From contig OZ234501.1 in assembly GCA_965153455.1 (NCBI GenBank), positions 9,672,001-9,736,000 of the forward strand: a DNA stretch of 64,000 nt. The letters are read 5' to 3'. The notes under the pieces were generated by a model. That model was given only the letters and a program-made list of their open reading frames with translations, did not search any database and was not told the DNA's origin. This DNA comes from Sphagnum compactum (Eukaryota > Bryophyta > Sphagnopsida > Sphagnales). Positions 12,201 through 22,373 of the stretch are shown here, in pieces; the first letter of the stretch is position 1, and each line of letters starts with the position of its first letter. A program made the position numbers and the translations under genes.

Positions 12201-14169
12201 TATGATTGAAAATTATAAAAGGGACTACTCTAACTAATCTATAACACTCAAGTAAAATAATTTAAAATTTTGAAAATAAAATGTCATCATTTCATTACAA
12301 GGTGGACTTTTAAAGTGATGTAACATCTTGTGTCATAATCCATAAAACAATTAATGGACTTTTATTATATTACAAACATTCGTGAAATTTTGATTTTTTC
12401 CCCTTAGTATGATTGTGAGACTATTATAATGTTAAAATAAAAGCTTACAAAAAAATTTAATATTTTAATTTATCAGGTCTCTATAAGATTACTAATAGTC
12501 TACAAAGTCCATGATTTACTAAAATTGAAAAATTTTAAGTTGTGGTTTTGTAAAAAATGACATTACTACGTCCCTACATAATTGAAAAAACTCATTTTTT
12601 GCTTCTAACTTTTCCTCAAATGTGTTGTAATTTTAAAACTTGTAAGTTTAAGGTTTAAGTGTTTTACTTGCCTCCTACTTTCAAATGGATAATTTTACAT
12701 TCCCAAAATATTAAACATTTGAATTAATATATTTGAAAAAGTAAAATTGTGGACTCCACATGTGCTAGTTTTGGTCCACCTTAATGTGCATTCATCTTGA
12801 AGAGGATTGGATAAAATTATTGTACATAACATATATAATTTATAGGTTTTCAACAGCCATAGGGCTTCATGTTTGTAGTTCATGAAACATTACTAAACAA
12901 AATAAAATTTTAAAAAATAATGTAGTGCCCATTTATAAAATCATTTTTTCTTTGATATGGTTTTGGTTTTTTCTTTAAAAAAATATTATTATGCATTTAT
13001 TGCTTAAAAAATGAAAAAAAATTTAAAGGAATTTCATCCAAAATAATAAAATTTTAAAATGTTCCTAAATTTCATTGATGTATATCAATATCATATACAT
13101 AAAAAAATTCACCCAAGGATTCCACCCACAACCTTGGTTTTGAAATATATATGCAATTTTTCAAACTTTACAATGGGTATTATTTTGTCACAAATATATT
13201 CCATATGTTCAAGTTTTTCAATGTTGGATTTTTTAGAATAATTGATTAGATTAAAGTTGTTTTCATGGTTCGATGTAGACAAAAAGTAAACATAGTTTAA
13301 CATTTTTCACTATAACACATTTTTTATGTGTCTCTATAAATATTTGGAAAAGGTTTTTTATGGAAATGTGCAATTAAAGTGATAAGTTCTTAAATTGTCA
13401 TAATGTTGTGAAATTGATGCACATATGAACGATTCAATTATCAATTGGAGTACATTTTTAATTTGCAACAATGTGTTACAAACATTGAAATGTAAGAAAA
13501 GGACTAAGAAATATTAGTTTTAATGGGAATTTGTCCATGAAACTTTGCACATACAAAAAGACCACCGTAATGAATAATCTTCCACATCAAAATTTTCAAT
13601 TTGTCATAAAGTCAAGATGTTTATATTAAATGATACAAAAATATTGAGTAATACATGATGTTACTATAATGTTGATGATTATGATATTGTTTAATTGTAA
13701 ACTATTCTTCCATTAAAAATGTAGTTGGGTTGAATGTTGTCTTTTATCAATCTACAAAAATAAAATGAAAATTTAAAATTAACAAAATATAGTATCCTGC
13801 TATTAAATGGGGTGTATTAAATAACATTTATAAAATTATTGGTGTACACTTACATATAAAGACAAATTATGAATCGATTTCATATTCATGGTTTTTATAA
13901 TTGGTCTTGTTTTTAAAGCCCAAATCAATTTAATGTGATTTCTAAAAGAATTCAAAGTGAGTGATAGTATATGTATTCTAGTTTTGACACAAAGTGTGTA
14001 CACTATACCATGGAAACACCTTTAAGTCTAAAACTAATCAAATATACTTAAAATGAACAAAAATAATCTAAGATATGATGTCCATATGTTATCAAAACAT
14101 TAATTCCAAAAAGATTATAGTTGTGATTATTATTTTTGGGGGGCTTAATGTGCTTAATATTTTGTTACT

Positions 14170-16138
14170 TTTGGAAGAAAAAATGAATGTTTCATGAAGT
14201 TTCAAGAGTTCAAAGCACTTGTAGGAAGTTCGAGTAGAAAGAAGATCAAGATTATGAGGAATGATAACGATGGGGAATTTTCATCGAATCTATTTGCGTC
14301 TATCCTCAAAAGTCATGGGATTCAACATTAACTTTCAACACTTTACACTCCATAGCAAAATGGTAGAAAGATTGAATAAAATAATCATTGAATCAATCCA
14401 TTGCATGTTCCATTATGGACAGATACTTGTTAAGTACTGGGTAGAAATAATGAATATAATCTTCTACTTTCAACTAAGAAACTCGCATAAGGCAATGCCA
14501 AATATGAGTCCAAAAAAGTTGTGGAGTGGGAGGAAGCCAATAGTGAAGCATCTTAAGGTTTTTGGTTGTGATGCTTATGTGTTCAAACCAAGTTAAACAC
14601 ATTCAGAGTTTGAACCCAAGAGTATAAAATGCATTTTTGTGGTTATAGTATCAATTCCAAATCTTATAAACTCATATATGTGATTATTTAGAAGTTGAAA
14701 TTCAGTCAAGACATAAATTTTAATGAGACGGCAAGTTTTGTAGAACCTTAATGCATATATGCTTATAAAAATTCCAAAATAGTGGGAGGTGATTTAAAAC
14801 ATATGAAGTCTTCAAATGGTTTTAAAGGTGTAAAACATGAAAATTTTACCCCAATCCATCACAATGAACTAGTTCATGATCCCCCATGCATTAGTGAGCC
14901 AAACGGTGGGATCGCTATTGATTTACCTGTGTCCAAGGAAGATATTTACATCCTTCTAATGAGAGTAGAAATGTAGCCCATAGTTAGTTAAGGAGTCCTT
15001 AGAACAAGTGAAATGACAACTCAAAGAAAATCCTCACGAATTAAAGGAACACCTTTTAAGTTTTTAGACTTTGCTTGCATGGTTAACACAAGTGAACCAA
15101 CAATAATTTTTGAAGCTTTACAAATAACAAATGGGTTGCTTTGGAAATAAGCGACACATGAATAATACAATTCATTATTAAAGAACAAAACATGGTCAGT
15201 AACAAAACATTTAGAAAGGAATAAAACCACAAGTAGTAGATGGGTCTTTAGGATTAAGTGAAAGGTAAATAATGACATAAATAGATACAAAGCAAGACTC
15301 ATAGCAAAGGGTTTTGCACAAACAAAAGGCATCAACTTCTTTGAAACATATGCATTAGTAGCTAAGTTTGCCTTCGTCAGAACCTTGTTTGCACTCAAAG
15401 CAATTTGCAACTTAAATATCCATTAAATGGATGTGAAGAGCACCTTCTTGAATGGGGAACTCATTGACAATGTCTACATGGTGCAACCAAACAATTATGA
15501 GGTTGATGGGAAAGAAAACCTAGTTTGTAAACTAAAGAAGGCCATATATGGCCTAAAGCAAAAAAAAGGAGTATATGGAACATAAGGATCGATATTCTAT
15601 CTCTCCGAGCTAGATTAGAATATGAGAAAGGTATCATAATCAATATTGGACCTTGGAGAGGTAGAATATGGTTGATCTCCCATATCAATATTCTACTTCT
15701 CCAAGGTCCTTTATGTCGAACTTGTTATTAAAGAGTGCTTTGACATTATTGATACATTGATGTTCTTGCTTACTAGGACAAAGAGATTTATCATTTCCTA
15801 GGTTGATTATCTTAAATATCCAACTTAAATATCTGCAACTTAATTCTACGTATGACACACTTTGATTTGATTAAGGGGATCAACCATAATTTTCATAAAC
15901 AATTAGGGGAACATCTCTTTCATAAAAAATTCTAATGCACCACAACAAGTCTAAACACATTGATATTCACCATCATTACATAAGAAAATTAGCAAGCGCA
16001 TGAGAAGTTATGTTTAAGTACTACGGGACTGATGAAATGAGTGCAATGTTTTTGACAAAGGAAGTCTATAGAACAAAACATTATGAATGTATGGAAAAAT
16101 TAGGCCTTAGACACTTGGGATTTAATACTAAGTGGGAG
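14170..16138 (+). pseudogene. Ty1/copia pol remnant (integrase, RT, RNase H tail)
   Basis: In order I read an integrase core segment (NDNDGEFSSNLF at about 14,257, then TLYTP-stop-QNG), the integrase C-terminal part 14,345-14,596 (KLWSGRKPIVKHLKVFGCDAY), an RT N-terminal segment (RYKARLIAKGFAQTKG at about 15,280) and RT motif MDVKSTFLNGEL at 15,427. After an interruption, an RNase H C-terminal tail with SKHIDI lies at about 15,950. Several in-frame stops and frameshifts are present, including TAA and TAG at positions where Gln is usual. Gag, protease and the 5' LTR are absent, so this is a truncated, dead copy. Confidence 0.85.
15580..15720. repeat. Hairpin-forming insertion inside copia RT
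   Basis: GGACCTTGGAGAGGTAGAAT (15,650) is followed after a short loop by its inverted copy ATATTCTACTTCTCCAAGG, with one mismatch. A weaker outer pair (AACATAAGGATC and GTCCTTTATGT) flanks it. It interrupts the copia RT after IYGLKQKK, suggesting a tiny MITE of about 140 bp. Confidence 0.55.
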
Positions 16139-16640
16139 TGTTAGAAGCTTGGATGGTAACAAATTTTGCAAGTAATTTATCATGTCCAGATTTACATCTT
16201 TTAGAAGGTTGCTTCTGATAGATTAAATTAATGGCAATTGAGTTGGTAGCCAAAGATCAGGAGCTATGAGGTGGATCCCACTAAGATAATCAACCTAGGA
16301 AATGATAAATCAAGTAGTGTTAGGTGAAATTTGCTATAAATCAGTTAATAACTTTTGAATTAACATTCCTACCTTTGAATGTAGAAGAGTTTTTGTAAAA
16401 AATATAGAAGGAAATGTTGTTAATGCTTAAAATAATGAACTATTCACAACTTCAATATTTTCATTTGTTTATTTTTGTAGGTGTATGTTCTCTTTTCTTC
16501 TTTCATTTTAACTTAGTTACTTGCATTTGTTTTTGCTCAACTTGATGGAAGAAGTAGACCACTCACATCATGGGCTCTCAAACATGTTTGAAGACATCAA
16601 AATTGCAAGACAAAATATTACTCTTCATTGAATGGGATAA
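16139..16640 (+). repeat. Ty1/copia 3' LTR (start clear, end uncertain)
   Basis: The pol remnant is followed by AAGTGGGAG, a typical copia polypurine tract, and then TGTTAGAAGC, a typical copia LTR start. No matching 5' LTR lies upstream, so the LTR end is only estimated from the base composition. Confidence 0.6.
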
Positions 16641-17051
16641 ATTACCCAATTTGTTTTCATTATAAGAAATCATGGCTTTTTTTTATTGGGAGTTTCAATT
16701 AAAAAAAACCCCCCAAATGGTTTTTCAGCCCCTTGTCCAACTTGACCAAAATGCCATTTTGGAGAAGTCATTTCGGACTCGACCATTTTGACTAAGTCTT
16801 CTTGGTTTATTTTTTATTGATTTTTTTATTAGGTTTTTTTACTAGGTTTTTTTGGCTGAACCATTGTGATAATAATATAATTTGGGCAACGACCAAAAAT
16901 ATGTATTTTTAATTTTTAATTTAGAATTAATCTGAAAATTGTAATTAATCAATTATTTACGTACATACCTAATTAATAAACCTAATAATTAACGTAAAAA
17001 AAAATTATTTACCTACCAACTTTATGTCCTAAGCTTAGGCTAAACCTATCA

Positions 17052-17377
17052 TGCTCGTATGCATGGCCTCATACATGACGGCCAGTTATGGGCATGCTAA
17101 TCATGCCTTTAGGGTTAATGTACGTTCTTAAGGTTAATGTACATTTTTAGGTTACTGTACACTATTAGGTGTTTTAGGGTTATGACTTGTTTAGGGTTTC
17201 AACTTTGTTGATGGCTATATAAAAGGCCAAACTCTTCCCTTCTCTTGTCAATTTTTCTAGAATTCTTTTGTCAAGGAAAGTTTCCTCCATAATCAGACTA
17301 GATTTCTAGATGCTCACGGCAGTTATTACATGGCCACCGTTTACATACACTACGTTTTTTTTTTTTTTTTCAATACA
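17052..17377 (+). repeat. 5' LTR of the gypsy element, truncated
   Basis: It aligns with 27,664-27,970 through shared words such as GGCCAGTTATGGGCATGC, CCTTTAGGGTTAATGTAC and CATACACTACGTTTT, ending CAATACA in both. A TATA box, TATATAAAAGG, lies at 17,216-17,226, with the corresponding TGTATAAAAGG at about 27,808. The first part of U3 present at 27,487-27,650 is missing here. Confidence 0.8.
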
Positions 17378-18480
17378 ATTTAATTCTAGAAAAACTGCTC
17401 TCTATTGCTTAATGTTGAAAGCGGTAGATTTTTCCGAGCTTTGAGTTTTTTGGGTTTCTTTTGCTTGTGGGTTTCTTGTGTTTTTGAGTTGTTGCTACTT
17501 CTTCTTTTTTTACTCTTGTACTACAGCTACAACAGGAACAACAACAACCATAACTAGCAGCAACATAAACAAGGGAGAAGGCACACTGGAAACAAGCTAC
17601 AAGCTATGAAGTTCTAAGTTCCGAAGCTTCGAAGGGAGGAAGGAGCGAGCAGCTCCAAAGCTTGTTTTACTACTAGCTTTTAGGTCTTGGGAGCACATAC
17701 ACACACACACACAAACACACACACAAGGTTTGATTGCAGTACAAAATCTGCACCAGGTGATGCAACCCCACATACACTTGTTTTCCTTGTACATGGGTTT
17801 TAAAGTTAGCATCTAGGCTGTGCACTCCTATGTGTTTTTGAGCTTGTAGTATGTAGTGAGTAGCCCTTGTAGCAGCTCTAGAAGAAGAAGAAAAAAAAAA
17901 ACACGAAGTAGAAGAAAAAAAATTATTTCTTCTCTTCTGCACGCCATCGTTGCAAAGCTCGTGGACGCAGATCGGTTTGTAGCGCCATCGTCGGCGTAGT
18001 CGTCGTTCGTTGTAATTACTGTTTTGTTTCGTCCAACGTCTGTTGTAGTTCTGTCTGATGTTCATCGTAGTTCCGTTTTGTTCCATCCGACATTTGTCGC
18101 AATTTCGTCTGATGTCCGTCATAGTTCCGTCCGACATCCCTCAACGTTTGTTCATTCAATTCCGTCCAATATCCGTCAACGTCCATCCGTCCATCCAGTT
18201 CCATCCGTCCGGCCCCTTTCATCCACCGATGTCTGTCCATCGTCGTTTGTCCCTATCGACGCACCATATTTTTCAAATCGTATGTACTGTGTATATACGT
18301 AGTCAATACCGTATTCTTCAAACTGTATGTTGTGTTAGAACTTTGTAGCTAATGCTCTGTATTGCTACAAAATTTTGGGGCATGGGACGACACCATGTCC
18401 TCAAATGATGAGAACACCACCACTTAGCCAGAACCAAGGTATTAGCTATGAAGTAACACACAATCATTTGAGCCGATTTC
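17378..18480 (+). other. Leader region of the gypsy element
   Basis: No convincing tRNA primer binding site was found after the LTR. The region holds a CA microsatellite (about 17,694-17,726) and a degenerate array of GTCCGACATCCGTC-like units at about 18,000-18,260. The open frames over that array are repeat artefacts. Confidence 0.5.
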
Positions 18481-18481
18481 T

Positions 18482-21400
18482 TTGAGCTCACGATCTTCAC
18501 AACGGTACCATCCAACGTCTACAACGCCACTGTCGTCTAGTACAACTCCTACCAGGAATTCATGTTCAGGTTACACTACATTAACAGTACATCAAAGTCC
18601 ATTTGGAGGGGTTAATCAGTGGGGTACGCCTATTGCCGCACCAGCTTTCCCACCATCACTGTATATTCCACTGCAAGTCGTTACCTCTACACCCATATAC
18701 ACCATGGAGGTCAGCAGTTCTTTTGGGAAAACTGAGAAGTTTAAGGGAAGGCCAGGTACCATTTTTTTGAAGGAGTTCAAGTCAACTTCTCAACCATGTT
18801 TTGTGAATTGGAACTCAAGTATGGCGCTAATTACATCAAGGTGTTCGTATTCAAACAATTGGCTTATTATGTGCACTATGAGGCATTGGATGTCTACGAA
18901 CAACATTCTCCGAGGATTTTGGGCATCACCCAGATCCCCAGTCCAGCTTATGCCACAGCCATTGCCACCGCCTCTCAAGTTGCACTACAAGCTGCCATTA
19001 CACATCATGGGATCGTGCCCAATAATCCAAATCTGGTACCTACTTCTGTAAACCTTTCTCCTCAATAACTCATTGTTACTACCATAAACATTCTTCCCAC
19101 CATCGATGCACCAACTTTTGCTGATCTAGTGGGGGAATTCTTTCAAGTTTTTGAGCTGGAATTCCGGTTAAGAGTTCTGAAATAAGTCTGCAGCTCGCCA
19201 CCTTCTCTTGGCAAAAGGATGAAACCCTCAAGATGCTCTATAGGGGGCTTTTCAAGCTTAAAAATGATACTCAAAGCATCACAGACCTGGAAGTTGCCCA
19301 TCGGTATCTTCATTCGTTGGAAGGTACTTCGACACTCCATGCACAGGTTTTGCAACGAGTTTTTATAGAATTTGGAAACTCGTACACTTTGCTGGATGTG
19401 TACAACATTTCTAAAAAGATGGACCTAGCTCATGCACACTATGAGGCCAGTACTATGGGGCCCCCATCACGTTCAAGGCCTCAGCCTCCACTAGTTGTCG
19501 CAACCCCACTTTGTCCAAGTGTGGGGGTGAAGCCCAACACTTGGAAAAGTTGGAGGTTTGGAGTCCTCCGGGACTCTCGAATGTTTAGAGCTCGACAACA
19601 AGGCCCAAAACACCTCGCATTGGGGTGTTCTTGGTGTCATTGGAAAGGTCTTGAAACGTAGATATCGAAAATGGCCTCGCATTGGTCATTTGAGCTTTTG
19701 CAGCCCAAGTTATGGGCAAAAGAAGGGCCGGGAGTCAAACTGGCAGTTTGACTCCCTACCACTAAAAGTCGGGAATCGACCTCTTCCCGACATCCGATTT
19801 GGGAGTGCAACATGGCGTTGGAAAGATCTCGACGAGGGCTACAACTTTGGTTCAGACCTCGTTGCGATCGGACTCTGCGGTCGGGAGTTATGGCCGTTCA
19901 AAGTTCCGGGAGTCCAGCCGGGACAATTTCGGGACTCCATTTCGGGAGTCCCAACAAAATGTGCCATTTGGATGTAGCCTCCACGGCGAGCTGCAGAGAT
20001 AACTATAAGGGGGAAGGTGGTGGCTTCCCCCGAATCCGGGCCGTGGTGAGTCTTGTGTGTCCAAGTGCTCGTGGCAAGTCCCAACACCAAAGGGTGTCCC
20101 GAATGCTAAACTAACCTCCCGTGGTTGGTTTTTGGATGCAGATTCAAGCTTGATCATCTAGTCCCTCTTCCTAGTCTAATCCCAGGGCATCCAACTCGAC
20201 CCTGTACCCCTTTCTAGAGTTGGAAGTCGGGAGCGTGCCCTTCGGTCCCAACTTTCCGCAACTTCACATTGGTGAACCCTCAAGTGGGTTCACCCCGGGA
20301 CCAAGGAGCGCGTCACTAGTTATGCCAACCAGATCATCACATTCTTCTTCAAGGGCTAAAGTGGTGCCTCGGCTGCACCCATCCTATCTTCTTGCAACTA
20401 CTATGGCAATTCTGCCCACAAAGCTAATGAGGGCAACATTTTTTTCGAAGATCTCTTTTGTGATTATTGTGGGAAAGAGGGACATCAAGAAGTTGTTTGT
20501 TTTGCCAAGTTCTCGGAACGGAAACAACTCCGATTACCACGGCAAAATCTGCCAGCATTTTCTATTGCCCCTCAACCAAAAGCCAAGGCACCTTAGCCTT
20601 CCATTCAAGCTTTCCCCACCAAGGGTAATTCCAATAAAAATGCTAAGAAGAAGGAGCACAATGTTGACAAGAGGGAGGTGCTTCAAGCCCATGTTGCTCA
20701 AGTTCAAATTCTGCAAAATGAACTTGAATCATTGAAGGCCCAACTTGTTAATCTAAAAGGTAAGTCTTCCCAACTAGCTAATCATGCCCAACCTATACAG
20801 GGTTCAGGATCATGGGAGGGACCTCCTAGGTCGTTCTATGGTTTCTCACACGATGCCATGGTTGGGGAATATGTTCTTTCCAATGCACACAATTCTAGTC
20901 TCACATTAGAATTTGCCACTTTTTTTTTCCCTTCCTACTTCGCGACACAAGAAGCTAGTGTAACACCTAGAGTTTCTACCACTAGGCAAGTAATTCAGAC
21001 TAATGGACTCGCATCTGGTTCAAGTTCTATTACCAAGGCTAGAGGAGCTCGAGCACTCATGCCACAATCTTTTCGACCTCTCAACACAGAAGAAGAACGC
21101 ACCTTATTGGCGAGGGGGGAGGAGACTACTACACCACAAGCTGTTAGGCCATCAAATTCTCGTCTCCCAAGAGTACATGTACATCAAGAAAACACACAAT
21201 TTTCCACTGATCAGCTTATGGAGTGCCAACTTCAAATGCGTGAAGTGGCGCAAAAGCTTGTGAATACATCATTGTTTAGTTTTCAAAATTTGAAGCTAAG
21301 CACCAAGGACATAATTGCAGTACTAAAGGATACCCTGAACACTACATCAGGTCCTCTACCAATCCTTGATCCACATGCTATAAGGGTCCCATCCAACACC

Positions 21401-21700
21401 TTGGAGAGACATTCGATTGGTTCACGTGTTGCAAATGGCGTTCATAATCTGGTCATTAGTTCTAGCATGGCTAAACTAGTGGGCTCTCCTACCTCTGATT
21501 CTACATTCACATATCAAAAGGGAGCTAAGAACACCTCACTTATGGATTTGTTACTCAACAAAGGCGTTATGGATAACCATTCTCTCCACAAAGTCTCTCA
21601 CTCATTTCCGAAGGTGGTGCCTAGTGAGAGAACTTCCATCGCCACTAGAGTTGCCATTGCGACAATACTAAGTCAGCAATCCAGGTGGGAAGACATACAT
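18482..21700 (+). pseudogene. gag of the gypsy element, broken
   Basis: Fragments in different frames read as a Pro/Ser-rich N-terminus, a capsid-like part (LELKYGANYIKVFVFKQLAY at about 18,800; LYRGLFKLKNDTQSITDLEV at 19,236), then a CCHC zinc knuckle CDYCGKEGHQEVVC at 20,459-20,500 and a coiled-coil-like stretch (QVQILQNELESLKAQLVNLK) at about 20,700. A solo LTR splits gag after the capsid part. The frame then stays open from 20,678 to 21,736. Zinc knuckles of this type bind the element's RNA during packaging. The copy cannot make a full Gag because of frameshifts and stops. Confidence 0.75.
19496..20315 (+). mobile_element. Solo LTR, copy 1, inserted in gag
   Basis: The 820-bp segment starts TGTCGCAACC and ends GAGCGCGTCA. 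It is flanked by perfect 5-bp duplications CTAGT (19,491-19,495 and 20,316-20,320). Removing it restores continuity of gag. It shares its whole length with 22,479-23,292. Conserved internal inverted repeats include GGGAGTCAAACTG paired with CAGTTTGACTCCC at about 19,731, GGGACTCC paired with GGAGTCCC at about 19,930, and GGGGGAAG paired with CTTCCCCC at about 20,010. A CTATAAGG word precedes the last hairpin and may be the TATA box. No coding region belongs to it. Confidence 0.9.
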
Positions 21701-22253
21701 CCAGAGTGGTACTTCTTGATACAGGTGCCCAACTAGTGATTCTTGGAGTTCAATTCACCAAGAAGATGGGCATGTTCGACTCCAAACTACGGAATCTATG
21801 TGGCAAATTCGCACTGCTAGTGGGAGCGTAGAGGAGGTACTTGGGGAGAGCTCGGATTTGATTGCACTTAACTTCAATGAAGGTACACATCAGGAGTTTT
21901 TCCTACATGTCAGATGTTTAGTCACCAATGCCACTAGTTACGATGTGCTCATTGGGCAAGAGGCCTTATTTCCACCAAGTTTCACAATTGACAACTGGTT
22001 CGAGCATGCGTACTACCGAATGGATTGGGAGACTGATGGCCACCACCTGGGATACATACCCCTTGATTTACATGGGAAACATAGTCCTATGGCTCACCAT
22101 TGTATGCTCAAGGAAGCACACACCATTTCCTACATCCAACAAGCTAGCTATGAATGGATAGAGGGATATGAAGAGGAGACAACTTACGCCCAAGCTACTG
22201 AAAGCTTGAAGGTGGTTCCTACTGACATTCAACACGGACCAGAGGTTTTATAG
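21701..22253 (+). pseudogene. Retroviral-type aspartic protease of the gypsy element
   Basis: The active-site motif LLDTGAQ is encoded at about 21,712-21,732 (Asp codon 21,718-21,720). After a frameshift the downstream frame from 21,798 reads on through DVLIGQEALFPPSF (about 21,940), matching the usual ILG-type C-terminal part of such proteases. The frame ends at a TAG (22,251-22,253), but the same frame continues into the methyltransferase-like domain, implying that protease and methyltransferase belonged to one polyprotein. Confidence 0.75.
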
Positions 22254-22373
22254 AGGTTGAAAGTAGCCCACGAGCCCTTGGTCAAAGCTCTGTCTAGTTT
22301 TGAGAACATGGAGAGCCATGGCGAATCGATTAAGCCAGTACTTCATCAGCTAATCGTGTAGACACCGCCTTAG

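Larger units (their letters stand above)
9711..14169. other. AT-rich gene-free stretch
   Basis: No host gene is supported. GTAGGTAGG-type runs occur at 9,710-9,800. The rest is very AT-rich and holds the two repeats listed separately (10,240-11,030 and 12,042-12,200). Confidence 0.5.

Noticed and set aside
18016-18348. Pro/Ser/Val-rich and Arg/Asp-rich frames on both strands
   Set aside because: They are translations of a degenerate GTCCGACATCCGTC-like array in the gypsy leader, open on both strands for the same reason.
19558-20157. Overlapping frames on both strands that could look like a small gene cluster
   Set aside because: They lie in a non-coding solo LTR with defined termini and target duplications. 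GC-rich inverted repeats keep the frames open.
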